Shown here: positions 35,744 through 46,847 of the stretch, in pieces
Layout of the letters: each line of letters starts with the position of its first letter
How positions within the stretch are numbered: the first letter of the stretch is position 1
Notes under the pieces: generated by a model
Database searches by the model: none
Seen by the model: only the letters and a program-made list of their open reading frames with translations
Told to the model about the DNA's origin: nothing
Program-made: the position numbers and the translations under genes
Source: Alternaria dauci
Lineage: Eukaryota > Ascomycota > Dothideomycetes > Pleosporales > Pleosporaceae
Assembly (NCBI RefSeq): GCF_042100115.1
Contig: NC_091276.1
Span: 2,294,001-2,358,000, forward strand
Direction: 5' to 3'
DNA length: 64,000 bases

Positions 35744-36706
35744 ATGATCTCAATGTACCGAGCCGCCCTGGGAACACTGTTCTTTTCCGCTGTCGGTTTC
35801 CCAGCCGTATACCAGCCTATCCTCACGCCTTTGTGGCAATGGCTGATACAAACACGTTTATACCGCCTATCGACCTTCGAAACCATTTGGACCGTATTTC
35901 TCTATGCAGCGATCGAAGTCTCCATGACAGTCGTATTTCTGCGGAATCCGCGATGGAGGTTTGGCGTGCAGGAGAGCAAAATTGAGGGAGACGCCGCAAA
36001 GAAACCACACGGCATGCGACGACCTTCGCGGCGATAGGGTGAAGCCGCCACATACATGGCACCGTTGCTACTCATGGACCTGACGATGATCAAGAAGTTT
36101 GCCGACGTGCCGCTCACAGCGATGCTTGAGTCGGGCAACTATCACGCCGAAGCCGCTGCAATCGCTACGAACGACTCCACGTCAACGTATCGCAGTACCT
36201 TTCTTGTGCCGACACTGCATAATATGACGATGTATTCGCCGCTGCAAACACAACGCGCTCTACCAGACCTCCCTCCTTCAAGTCGACGTGTCGCCCTCGA
36301 GCTTGCTGCGAGCTTCTTCCTCTACGATACCCTCTTCTTCATCTTTCACTTCTCGCTCCACGTCCTACCCGTAGTCAAGCGGTGGCACGCTCCACATCAT
36401 CGACACGCCGAGATACACCCCCAGATCACGAATCAACTGCACATCTTCGAGCGTCTAGGCTTAGTGATGCTGGCCAACTTCAGCCTAAATATCATCAAGA
36501 GCCATGTCTTCACACGAACGTTATTTGTGCCTATATTCGTCTGGTTGCTAGTCGAACTGCATTCTGGACTGGACCTACCTTGGGGGTATGAGAAGATACT
36601 ACCCAAGGGTTGGGGCGGCGGTGCACGGAAGCATAGTCTGCATCATGCACGAGGCGGCGGAGGCTACGAGCCATACTTTACCTGGTGGGATAGCCTTCTG
36701 GACTGA
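35744..36706 (+). pseudogene. Fatty acid hydroxylase/sterol desaturase family, interrupted by in-frame TAG (or carrying an unusual intron)
   Basis: From ATG 35744 the frame is open to TAG at 36035-36037 and then continues in the same frame to 36706. The second half has the di-iron histidine boxes of the family: HFSLH, HAPHHRHAEIHP and HSLHHARGGGGYEP, and ends WWDSLLD. Hydrophobic helices precede them. The family uses a membrane di-iron centre to hydroxylate or desaturate acyl chains, sterols or sphingoid bases. CAG-to-TAG, one C-to-T change, would explain the stop. An alternative is a 105-nt intron from GTATTT at 35933 ending exactly at that TAG, which also keeps the frame but has a weak donor and removes a KKPHGMRRPSRR region that looks conserved. 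I favour a broken gene. Confidence 0.65.
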
Positions 36707-37184
36707 GTCGGACATAGCCCAAAAGAGCATGTTGAATGATTGCGCACGAACCATGTCTGGTCTTCTCACACCGCAAATCACGCATAGCCACAGCAAGCGG
36801 ACATATACTGCTTCTGCGCAGCCTGTGAGTCGCACCAGGCGTACAGTGGTCGCACGCCCCAGTCTCGCTTAACAGCTCCATGATCTTAATGGTTTTTGAG
36901 CGTGGTAATTGGCGTGCTGGGAGCGTCCGCGGCAAGAGGGAAAATTTCAGGGCCGCTAAACATCAGGCGCCAGCCCCTTTAGAACGCCACAACCGGCAGA
37001 AAGCTGGATCTATGATAGTTGGTGCAACTCTTCGAAAGTCTTATATCTAAGAAGCCTCTTTGGTGAGGTAATGGTAAGCATCGCTCTTCATCACTCGTTT
37101 TCTCAATCCAGTCGCTCGCTTCGATCTGTGCGCTGCATCAGTGACTACACTCGTTAGAATCTGCACACTGCCGAATCATTCATT
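36707..37184. other. intergenic, upstream of GPI-protein gene
   Basis: About 0.5 kb with pyrimidine-rich stretches near 37090-37180 typical of fungal core promoters. No gene or repeat was seen. Confidence 0.5.
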
Positions 37185-37877
37185 ATGGCCTCAAGATTTA
37201 TTTTCACCTCTTTGGTCAGTTTAGTTGCTGCGCAAAAGGCCTCAACAACAACCATCTCCGTCCCATGGATTGGTGTCGCCTCCACTGACGCACCGCCCGT
37301 CTTCACCGACTTCTACGCCTCCGTTATTACGGCGGGTCCTACCGCCACTACTCTTTCGCTCGCCTGCGCTTCTTCCCTTGATTGTGGTCTCTTCCCTGCT
37401 CAGACTCTTGTCGTCGGTCCTTCGACTTACAACATCAATATGGGAGACCCAAGCCCAGACTCGGATTTTACCGCCACGATGGACTGCGTCATTGCTAAGA
37501 GCGCGGTGTGTAAGGAAACTGCTGGCGGTAGCGAAGCCAACTTCCCTGGCAGCAGCACGACGACGTATGACGCGGAGATGGTGGGCACATTTGGCGTGAT
37601 AGTCACGGCTGGTGCAGACAAACTCAACATTCAGGCGGCTACCACTACCACGGAGGCTGCAGGGTCCTCTGCTACGTCAAAGGGCGCGCACAGCATGTCT
37701 GGCTCCATTGCGGAATCCGTTGCAAGCACTGGTGTTGCCGTGGGCTCTGGAAGTGTCAACCCAACTGGCATCTCAGGTTATGTGGTGGAGGCTACTGGGG
37801 CTGCGGATGCTAATGTTGTTGTCGGTGGTCGCCTTCTTACTGTTGTTGCTGGTGTGATTGGGGGACTTGTGTTGTAG
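37185..37877 (+). CDS. GPI-anchored cell-wall protein, hypothetical
   Basis: A single exon of 230 residues. The signal peptide MASRFIFTSLVSLVAAQ is followed by a roughly 115-residue domain with paired cysteines (ACASSLDC, MDCVIAKSAVC), then a Ser/Thr/Gly/Ala-rich linker with an AATTTTEAAGSSA run, and a C-terminal hydrophobic stretch (VVAGVIGGLVL) preceded by small residues suitable as an omega site. This is the architecture of a small GPI-anchored surface protein found widely in Dothideomycetes and Eurotiomycetes. The family name is not known to me and no catalytic motif is seen. The start is secure because no other ATG leads into a signal peptide. Confidence 0.82.
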   Translation: MASRFIFTSLVSLVAAQKASTTTISVPWIGVASTDAPPVFTDFYASVITAGPTATTLSLACASSLDCGLFPAQTLVVGPSTYNINMGDPSPDSDFTATMDCVIAKSAVCKETAGGSEANFPGSSTTTYDAEMVGTFGVIVTAGADKLNIQAATTTTEAAGSSATSKGAHSMSGSIAESVASTGVAVGSGSVNPTGISGYVVEATGAADANVVVGGRLLTVVAGVIGGLVL

Positions 37878-38681
37878 AAATTTGCAAATGAGGAAAAAAA
37901 TCGGAAGAGGTGTTCAATTTACGCTCCAAGGTTTGTTTGGACGTATTCGATAGAAAACTCCGGTCATGCTGCCTGGACTAGGATGAACTCGCTCCTGTAC
38001 CAACACGACCCGACTCTGCCAAACGAATGAAGACTTGATATCCAATCTATGCATGTCATCAGGCAGTCTTCACCAGATTTTCTTATGCGACTTCGGGAAA
38101 GTGGAAGACTTTCAAATCTTTAACCCAGTCTGTGTTGCATACCCTGCTCACAGCTGCGCGGGTTTGCACACATGTTGGGAGACGATGATCAAAGGTCTTG
38201 CATAGCGTACAAAACGGCAGGCCTTATATCTATAAAAATATATTCGAGCACGATCATGCCACAGCCAACGTACATTGAAATGCTAGAGAAGTTCTTTCTC
38301 TGTGTCTTTCCCCACTCCTTCTTACCGTAATCGCCTCCGGAACAAATGTGGTTGCAACAAGCGCGGTTCCTTTTGGTATGAAGCCCGCAGATCCGACGCG
38401 TCAGTGGCGGCTTACATTGACGGCGATGTGGTGGAGGGGTGACATCCTTGGCCGCCGAGGAAGGCGCAGCACACCCACCATCTCTGGACAACTTGCTGCA
38501 AACCTCCCACCAAGTAGAGTTGTTAATATGAGCTTGCTAAAACCATAGTTCAGGTTCTCGCTGCAAATACCGAGACTCCATCTTCATTGCCTCTGTACCT
38601 ACCCGAAATTCATTGCGCTCTCAACCTATAAGGCATCGAGGACAGTCTACGAATAGATCTACTAGCATCAAGATTTACGAG
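37878..38681. other. intergenic, no gene seen
   Basis: 0.8 kb. The frame of the next gene is open upstream to 38613 but has no earlier ATG in that stretch. No RNA gene or repeat was recognised. Confidence 0.45.
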
Positions 38682-40976
38682 ATGTCAACTGCTTCATGCA
38701 AGGTCTGCACGACCAAAGCGTCTGGCTACGACTTCGACATCAATTTTACCCCGTGTCCCAACGCGAAACATGAAAGAATCATTCAACCAAGCAACTGGAC
38801 GCGTGGCTCCGCACAAACTATTCGAAACATTGTATTCATTCCATTCAGAGTCATATCATGGATTATAAAAAGAATGGACAAAACGTTCTGGAAGCGCTAT
38901 CCGATTGGCACCAGGATCACGCTATCCACCATATCTGACTCAGTCTATCACTTTAGCTCAGACCGAGACAGGAGCAGTCTTTTCACTTTCTCAAAAGATC
39001 TACTTCAGAGATACCAGGCTACTCGCAGTATGTGGGCACTATCTTTCTATCCCACAATGGCGCAAGGCTGGCGGGGACTACCTGAGGCTATGTCTACGCT
39101 TTCGAGGGCGTCGAGACTCCTCTTTTTGGTATTGACATACCCATATCTGGCATACGGAACCATCAGATTGTATTCCATGTGGATTGTATATATCGGGTGG
39201 AGTCTGTTTCTCTTTACTATCAATGTCCCTATACGGCTTTTCCGACAGCCGCTACTTTCGGTCGGCTTCATTATCTGGTTCTCGACATATAGGTAACCGC
39301 TATTCAACGTCATATACCCTAGACAGCTTCGCAGAATCTTGGAACAGAACGCACACGCCTATACTCCTCTTGCAGCTGGGTCTCGAAGCATTCGGGTTGT
39401 CCGCCTCAGGAGTGGAGAAAAGAACGATGGCATCAAATGTGAGCTAGTCACTGGCCGGTTGGACGATCTCGAATTTGAAGCATTGAGCTATGTTTGGGGA
39501 GTGTCTGTAAAGCGTTACGAAGTTCAGGTCAACCAAGAGCCTTTCCTAATTACGCACAACCTCTTTACGGCACTTCAAGAGCTTCGTCTTGCTAAGCACG
39601 ATCGCATTCTCTGGATAGACGCAATGTGTATTGATCAGTCCAATACTGCGGAACGAGGATCACAGGTGCAGATGATGCGCGATATCTATGGCAAAGCTTC
39701 CAAAACGATCATCTGGTTTGGTGAGGCAACAACTGCGACTGCTGCCGTGTTCGGCGGCATCTATCGGATCAGTAATGCGCTTCCAAACGAAAAGGACAAA
39801 CTACTGAGCGGGTTGCAAGCCCACTTGGGCGTAAAACGTTTCAAAGAAGAACTCGATGCCGTCTTGCGCCATGAGTGGTGGCAGCGTGTGTGGGTCATTC
39901 AAGAAGCCGTGGTCAGTAGAAACGTTTGCGTGCAAAGAGGCTCGCATAGCGCGTCGTGGCGAGACATCAGCCATTTCATATTCTTCTCCAGCATCGCATG
40001 CTACCAACAAGGGATCGCGTTCGCCTCAACTGTGCAGGCGTTACGTACCAGCCTACATGAGAACTCCAATGTTCGACTCTCCATGCTGGATCTGGTCGAA
40101 AGGTTTCGTGGACAATCTGCCACGTTTGGTTCAGACAAGATATACAGCCTGATGGGCTTGTTGCAGGCTGGACAGCCTTCGCTTTTGGATGTAGACTACG
40201 CCATGGCTCCTGAGACAGTCTTCTTGCAATTCACCATCTCTTGTCTCCGCTGTTACGGAAACCTACGAGTGCTGGCGTTAGCAAGTGGCGCTGAACTACG
40301 GAGCGCAAGTTGGTGCCGGAACTATAGCCTGAACATAGCTGAGGTGGAGGAAAGCCAACCGCTCCATGGGCTACCCGGGAGACGAAGAGCTTACTGCGCC
40401 TCAGGTAATTCATTGTTGCGCTATCAATTCAGCCTTGAATACGGTATTTTGTCGCTGCTCAGCTTGGGTATGGACAAGATTGTGGAAGTGGCTGGGGTCT
40501 ATAGACCTGCAGCTACATTGGACACGCTGAAGTGGTCGAATTTTGTCGATGAAGCAGCTCCGGAACGAAAAGTTGCTTTCATCTGCACCGTTGCCGCAGA
40601 CTGCCTGACCAAACCTGGAAAGGAGGATAGCCCATCGGAAGAAGCCGCATGGATTGAGCGATACGGCCGAGCTGTTGACAATGCCTGTGTAAACCGGCAA
40701 CTCTTCGTCACACGCTCAGGAAGACTCGGCATTGGGCCGAAGAATCTGAAGCGCGGTGACAATGTAGCCATATTGGTGGGCGGAAGGACACCATTTGTCC
40801 TGCGAAAATGCCATCTAGGAGAAAAGCGCAGACGCATGGACAAGTTTGGTGTTTCAGGAGATGCCTACAAGCTTATTGGTGAAGCTCATGTCGATGGTAT
40901 GATGTACTATGAAGGAAACGCGGAGGAACGAATCAAGAGCGGGGAGGTGAAGGTGTTACCCGTACACCTGTTGTAA
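38682..40976 (+). CDS. Heterokaryon-incompatibility (HET) domain protein with N-terminal membrane segments
   Basis: Two exons, 38682-39292 and 39335-40976, give 750 residues. The 42-nt intron ends TTCGCAG; a nearer AG would leave only 30 nt. The N-terminus carries a CKVC motif and, around 150-203, two to three hydrophobic segments (LLFLVLTYPYLAYGTI, MWIVYIGWSLFLFTI). The HET domain follows: FEALSYVWG, ILWIDAMCIDQSN, TIIWFGEA and WWQRVWVIQEAV. HET proteins trigger cell death on contact between incompatible individuals or act in fungal innate immunity. The membrane-tethered N-terminus and long C-terminal half (with RGQSATFGSDKIYSLMGLL, seen in many HET proteins) are clear. It stands alone; no partner NLR or het gene is adjacent. 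Confidence 0.9.
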
Positions 40977-41399
40977 TTTGAGGGTTCGTCGCATCCGCAA
41001 AATCATCCGATTGTGTCGAGAGACAACAAACTGGACTGGCAGCCTCGAAGGAATAGATGCGCAGGGAACGCCCCACACACTAGGCCCAAAGCTGACTAGA
41101 CATCGTTATGCCCCTCCCCACGTGGTTGTCACGAGCCGAAGTTACTTCACTCTGACATGACATCCCGGGTGCCTTCAGCGAACATGATGTCCTCTATGGT
41201 TGCGTTCGTCCGTACGAGGAGTAATATGGTGACATGATCTGCCGTGTCTAATGACGAAGCGCAGCCACAAAACCGCTAGTCCGGAAGCCTAAGACGACCG
41301 AGAGCCTAGTCCGACAAGCAACAAAGTGGGCTCGCACGACGACTACATTGGGCAAGACTGATATATTGGACAATCCTTGAACACGATTCGAGCTTCAAG
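40977..41399. other. intergenic, no gene seen
   Basis: Downstream of the HET gene and upstream of the lipase-like gene, same strand. It holds no domain-bearing frame. Confidence 0.5.
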
Positions 41400-42329
41400 A
41401 TGTTGAACGTCCCTTCACTGTATCGGAGACCAACCTCGCTTCCAAATCACCACGGCATCATGTCCCCACCCCCAGCACCAAATCCCGACCCAAACCAAGG
41501 ACTCAATCATACCACCATCACCCTCAAGTCGGGCACAATAGCGCATACGTGGACACCCGACACCCAAACCACCGCAACTATAGTCTTACAGCACGGTTAC
41601 GCAGAATATGCATCCCGGTACCTACACTCGCACCACAACCTCATCACGCACTTCCTCGGCGCCGGATACTCCGTCTACGCAATGGACATCTGGGGCCACG
41701 GTTCCTCTCCAGGCAATGTCCGCGCAGTAGTTCACGTGGGAAAAGCCGTCGTTGATCACCTTGAATTACGCGACCACGCCGTGAAGCTGGGTAAGCCAGT
41801 GATATTGTTTGGACACTCACTTGGCGGCCTCATTACTGCTGGGAGCGCAACACTGAATCCAAACGATATAAAGGGTGTGCTTCTCACTGGTCCTGCATTC
41901 CCAGGCCCGTTCCCTTACGCAGCAAGATTAGCGGTAGGCGTAGCAGCGCGGACTATACCAACGGTTTCTATACCGGGTCCTAACGTTGACATCTCAGGTC
42001 TCACACGACGTGAATCTGAGATTGAAAAGTACCTCGCTGATCCCTTGTTCTCGAAAAAGGCGATTTGCTTCTCGACTGCTGCTACAGCTGTAGATGTTGC
42101 GGATGCTGTCATGGCAAAATTGGGAGACTGGACTGTACCGACGATGGTCTTGCATGGAGATGCGGATACGTACTGTGATTGGAAGGGCAGTGAAAGGGCT
42201 GTGCAGGGGATAGGAAGTGCGGATAAAGAGTTTGGTGTTTATGAGGGAGGAAGGCATGAGCTGCTGCATGACGAGTGTGGGGACGAGGTTTTGGAGAGGG
42301 TATTGAGGTGGGTGGAGGGACATGTTTAG
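41400..42329 (+). CDS. Monoacylglycerol-lipase-like serine hydrolase
   Basis: One exon, 309 residues. Triad and signature: LQHGYAEYASRY (oxyanion, about 63-74), ILFGHSLGG (Ser140), HGDADTYCD (Asp256) and GGRHELLHD (His286). The spacing and the HGYAEYASRY/HGD-D/RHELL set match monoacylglycerol lipases of the Yju3 type, which release glycerol and fatty acid from monoacylglycerols on lipid droplets. The ATG at 41400 adds a 20-residue Arg-containing N-terminus; the ATG at codon 21 (MSPPPAPNPD) could be the true start, as the domain begins only near residue 38. No transmembrane segment is present. It is convergent with the Rad26-like gene, with about 0.3 kb between stop codons. Confidence 0.87.
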   Translation: MLNVPSLYRRPTSLPNHHGIMSPPPAPNPDPNQGLNHTTITLKSGTIAHTWTPDTQTTATIVLQHGYAEYASRYLHSHHNLITHFLGAGYSVYAMDIWGHGSSPGNVRAVVHVGKAVVDHLELRDHAVKLGKPVILFGHSLGGLITAGSATLNPNDIKGVLLTGPAFPGPFPYAARLAVGVAARTIPTVSIPGPNVDISGLTRRESEIEKYLADPLFSKKAICFSTAATAVDVADAVMAKLGDWTVPTMVLHGDADTYCDWKGSERAVQGIGSADKEFGVYEGGRHELLHDECGDEVLERVLRWVEGHV

Positions 42330-42625
42330 TGTAGAATCTTATGTTGGAAATTCGCCGTCTAGGTATGAAAGGTTGTTTCAAAGTCCTGAACGCCGCCCGA
42401 TGCAGTGCTGTTGTGGACCCTAATAGTACAGCTATGTGTGAAATAGATGAGTGATTATACAAGATGGCAGTGTCCGTGCCTGCTGCCAAGGATCGTAAGG
42501 CATAGATGCCGCGTTTCTGTGGTGAGCCCCCGTTTGTAGGAGAGTGACCGAAGTTGAGAAGGAGGGTACTGCGCTGCATGCCTGACTCCTGCTGCGCACG
42601 TTCCGAAGATGACTTCCTGATGTGT

Positions 42626-44951
42626 CTAGATAGCGCTTCCACTACTAAACACCTTTCCAAAAGCATCACCCTCCTCCATGCTCAGTCCCTCATCTAGGAT
42701 GTCGTGCGCCATGTTCACAACCTCGTCCTCAATACCCGCTTCTAGCACTAAGCCCTCGCTAAATGCCAAGCGGGTAAGCGCAACGAGATACGCATGCTGC
42801 CCACCCAGTGTATTTACCAGCTTGCTCTTGACATCGAAGTTGGCATTTGTCGTTGCGACGTGATAGATCAGCTTCATCGTCGCGTTGATGGAATCGACCT
42901 TCCGATCTTGAGTCGGCGAAATAGGATGTCGATAGAGACTTGTGACGCAGTGATCAAGGTACTTGATCAGTCGGCCAATGCACAGCCGATTCTGAGCTAG
43001 ACGACTAGAGCCGTACTCTGGGACGGAGAATTGTGTGAGTACTGAGATGACGAGAAAGCGGAGGTTCCAGAGATCTGCTTCGGAGAGTGTTGGGGTGGCA
43101 TTGGGAGAAGCCGCAGGGTCGGAGATGAGCTTGGGTATCTCGGTGAAAAGGTTGGTGAGGCGATTGATGAGAGCATCTTCGTTGTTTGCTTGATTGTCTT
43201 GAGGAGAGTCTGCAGTGGTTATGGGTCCTACTGAGGTAGGTAGTGCAGAGGTGCCAAGGATGCGCAACATGAGCATGATCTGTGATTGTGGCTGCTCTTT
43301 GACCAGGAGCATGATAGCAAAGGTCGAAGGTATCGCCTGCCACAGACGGACTATAGCCTCAGGGTCCACTGATGAAAGACAGCTGCTTGCGACGAGGTAT
43401 AGTAGTTCCAGACAGTCCTCGACGTCGATGTGAGACGCAATTTCGCGTTGCTTTGGAGAGTAGAGATCGGCGATGGCTTTGTCACCTCCTTTGGCTGCTT
43501 TAGAGATGGGGTCGGCTACGAGATCAACGGAGGCGATGATGAGCGGTACGACGCGCTCTGTGATGCTGACTGCAGTCTCGGTCGGTTCACACGCCAGAAC
43601 GAAGTGCAGCGCATCAAGTATCAAGGAAATGGGAGCGTAGTGCTTCTCAGTATGACACCGCTTCCACAAATCAAGGAAGATGTGGCATATCTGTAGGGCT
43701 AACTGGTGCACATCAGGGGTGGCTATTTTGGCCAGTGCATCATATACAATCGAAGACAGCTTCTTGGACGGATCAGAAGGCAATGCGTGCAGGGTAAGTG
43801 CTTCGAGTGTGCGATCGGTGCCATTGGACGAGGGATGTGAGAGCAGGCGATGGAGAAGCGTGAATCGTCGATCATCACGTCGAAAGTGCTCGAGCAGTGC
43901 AGCGTCAAGCACAGGGGCTATGGCAGGTGCAGGCTCTTCTTCTTTAGGTTGGCTTCGTGGTTGGCTCAGCGACAGCGCAGGCAGTGGTATGGGGCTTTGG
44001 TCCATGGTTTGTCGTTTCCTCTTGCCTGTCTGCTTGGGTGTCGCCGTCTTCTGCCTCTCGCCATATTTTGACGGCGAAGCCATGACAACGTCGTCGTCGT
44101 CAGCGAAGCCATCGCCCAACGGCCCTCGTGTCTTCTGCGCCCTCTTCGGGGTGCCTGCTGGACTGACGACAGGCGGACCCGACTTTGGCCGCGACGGCAT
44201 GGTCCTCCCAGGGCGTCGTGCCATGCTCGTGTCCCGGGCCTCATGCTGGTTGAACATGTTGTCCGTCTGCACCGACTCCTTCTCCCGACGCAGCTTGTCC
44301 ATTTCAGCCCGCAGTCTGGCGAGCTCGGTACTGTGCGCCTGCTGCTGGTCGGCCAGCTGGCGCTCGTGTCTGCGGCTTTCGGCATCGTAGCGTCTGCGAA
44401 GCGTGTCGGCCTCGCCCGACTTTGTCTGCAGCTTCCCCTTGAGCTCATTGGCTTCTCTTCTCTCGCGCGCCTTGTCTTGCTCTAACTGCGATGTTTAGCG
44501 GGATGACTGGGAGCGGAAGTGGCGGACATGGCACCTTCTTGATACGCTGGAGCAGTGCGTTGGGGTCAGCCTGCGAGGGGCGCGGATGCTCTTGCACGTG
44601 CTCTGGGGCCTGCACCTGGCCATGGTATGTCTGCCCGTGTCCGTTCTGGCCGTAGTCGTCGTCATGGTCGTGGTCGCGGTCGTGGGCGTACGCGTATTCG
44701 TGGTCCTGCGATGCACGCGTGGGGCCAGACGCGTCGTCCAAGTTGACTACCTCGTCGCCGTCTTCGAGGCCGTAGTCGGAATCCGCTTCTGGGTCAAACA
44801 GTGGCTTCTTGTGCTGCTGCTGCTGCTGGTGTTGCTGTTGTTGTGGCTGCTGTGTCGCCCTGATGGCGCTTGCCTCGAGGTGGTCGAGCGCGTTGGCGGG
44901 AAGGTCGTCGAGGTCATCGTCGGAAAAGTCGTCGAGGTCATCGTCAGCCAT
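42626..44951 (-). CDS. DNA-damage checkpoint protein Rad26/UvsD (ATRIP orthologue)
   Basis: Exons 44951-44535 and 44485-42626 code 758 residues. The N-terminal 139 residues are acidic (ADDDLDDFSDDDLDDLPANA, an FDDD/E-like acidic motif of the kind ATRIP proteins use for RPA) with a Gln-rich run encoded by CAG/CAA repeats near 44810-44850. A coiled coil follows around 150-215 with KLRREKES and ERREANELKGKL. A basic region with KRKRQ and a helical-repeat C-terminal half with ETAVSITERVVPLI and DLYSPKQREIASHID complete the protein. With the Mec1/ATR kinase it senses RPA-coated single-stranded DNA. The assignment is by architecture and known family segments; the polyglutamine length may vary among strains. 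Confidence 0.82.
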
Positions 44952-45347
44952 GGTCGGTCCATCTACCACCTGCAGTCGGCGAGTGCATGTCCCAAAGCGG
45001 TCGCAATGCGGGGCGCGACGCGTGGTGTAGTTTGGCGCTGGGCCGGGAAATTCACATGCAGGGTGTGTCGCTAAGCGCAGGCGGGCATGACGTCTGCCCG
45101 TGGTTACTTGTCCGCAATTTCACAACCTGCCGCCCACTCAGCCAGACTAGTAGCTTGCTTGCTTGCTTGCTTGCTGCCACCACTCGACCCTTCTCACCAC
45201 CCCGCCATCCTCCACCCAAAACCCCTCCCCCTTCACGCCATCGCGCCTTCCTGTCCGGTCCTCCCCCGGCTGCCCCCCTATCCACCCTTCACCCCCTCCC
45301 CCTTCTCCCTCCAATAGCCGGCGCAACCGGCCTCGCCCTCGCACACC
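44952..45347. promoter_or_regulatory. Divergent promoter, Rad26-like gene / CDP-diacylglycerol synthase gene
   Basis: 396 bp between start codons. It contains the GCTT microsatellite described separately and, downstream of it, a C-rich pyrimidine tract (about 45180-45320) immediately before the synthase ATG. Confidence 0.5.
45153..45174. repeat. GCTT tetranucleotide microsatellite (5.5 units)
   Basis: Five and a half perfect units of GCTT lie inside a shared promoter. The length suggests it may vary between strains. Confidence 0.9.
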
Positions 45348-46847
45348 ATGGCGCGTCCAAGAAAGGACGTCAAGTTCAACCACCAGACCCGCAGCGCCAG
45401 CAATGGAAGAGCCCGGAGACCCTCGCAGAGCATGTCCGAGTTCAGCGACCCGGGCAGCCCTACCATCAAGGAGGAGACGACGCCTCCGGTATGTCCTTGT
45501 GCCTCTCTGCCTGCATGGCCCAACAGCTGATCGCGCCAGGCCGCCGAACAACCCCCACAGAGCGAGTACGAAAAGAAAAAGGCAAACTTCATAACGCGCA
45601 CAGTATGGACCCTCGTCATGATTGCAGGTTTCTTCTGGGCCCTCGGTGCCGGCCATCTCTTCATCATCATCATCGTTACGGCGGTCCAGGTCATATCCTT
45701 CAAGGAGGTCATCGCAATCGCAAACGTCCCCAGCAAGGCCCGCAGCCTGCGCTTCACCAAGTCGCTCAACTGGTACTTTCTCGGCACGGCCATGTACTTT
45801 CTGTATGGCGAAAGCGTCATATACTACTTCAAGCATGTCCTCATGGTCGACCGTCTGCTGCTTCCCCTGGCTACCCACCACCGCTTCATCTCCTTTATGC
45901 TGTACATTATCGGTACGTTCTTGAGCCCTATACACCACGCCTCTACTAATCCCTCCAGGCTTCATCTTCTTCGTCTTCTCGCTGCAAAAGGGTCACTACA
46001 AGTTCCAGTTCACCCAGTTCGCCTGGACGCACATGGCCCTCTTCCTCATCGTCGGACAGGCACACTTTGTCATCAACAACATTTTCGAGGGCTTCATCTG
46101 GTTCATCCTCCCCGTCTCCATGGTCATCACCAATGACATTTTTGCCTACCTTTGTGGTATCACGTTTGGAAGGACACCCCTCATCCAGATCTCGCCAAAG
46201 AAGACATGGGAGGGTTTCCTGGGCGCCTGGTTCTTCACCGTTCTCTGGGGCATTCTCGTTACCCACTTTGTCGCACGCTACAAGTACTTCATCTGCCCTG
46301 TAAACGACCTTGGCGCAAACATCTGGTCTGGCCTAGAGTGTCGACCCAACCCCGTCTTCGTCGCGCGCGATTACTCAGTTCCTTTCCTTCCCGAGGGCCT
46401 TCCCATTCCCCGCACCTTTAGCATCATGCCCGTGCAGTTCCACGTCATCATGCTCGGAACTTTTGCGTCTCTCATCGCGCCTTTTGGCGGCTTCTTCGCT
46501 TCTGGTCTCAAGCGCACATTCAAGATCAAGGACTTTGGTGACTCCATCCCCGGCCATGGTGGAATGACTGACCGCATGGACTGTCAGTTCATTATGGGCT
46601 CCATCGCCTTCTTCTACTACTCGAGTTTCATCGCTGTCCACCACACTACTGTCGGTGGAGTGATTGAAGCGGCCATCACCGGACTGACCTACGAGGAGCA
46701 AATGGATGTTGTCAAGATCCTGAGCAAGCACCTGGTGAACCAGGACGTAATATCACCAAAGGTATGTACTAACTCTCTCCAAACACGACCGTGTACTGAC
46801 TGGTGCAGCTACTGGAACTTCTTTCCGAGGAAATTGTGAGGAGATGA
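45348..46847 (+). CDS. CDS1: Phosphatidate cytidylyltransferase (CDP-diacylglycerol synthase)
   Basis: Exons 45348-45488, 45540-45912, 45959-46761 and 46809-46847 encode 451 residues; all introns are 46-51 nt GT-AG. The polar N-terminus is followed by about eight membrane helices. The family signature is intact: SPKKTWEGFLGAW in the middle and KDFGDSIPGHGGMTDRMDCQ near the C-terminus, which holds the SIPGHGGMTDRMD CTP/Mg-binding core. The enzyme makes CDP-diacylglycerol from CTP and phosphatidate at the ER and feeds phosphatidylinositol and phosphatidylserine synthesis. The last exon codes only LLELLSEEIVRR, and its use is supported by the GGTATGTAC donor at 46761/46762. Confidence 0.95.

Noticed and set aside
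43680..44390. 236-residue plus-strand frame opposite the Rad26-like gene
   Set aside because: Ser/Arg/Cys-rich shadow of the coiled-coil and linker coding sequence, no motif.
45147..45965. 272-residue minus-strand frame opposite CDS1
   Set aside because: Antisense to three clear CDS1 exons and their promoter; sequence is low-complexity Gly/Arg/Glu.
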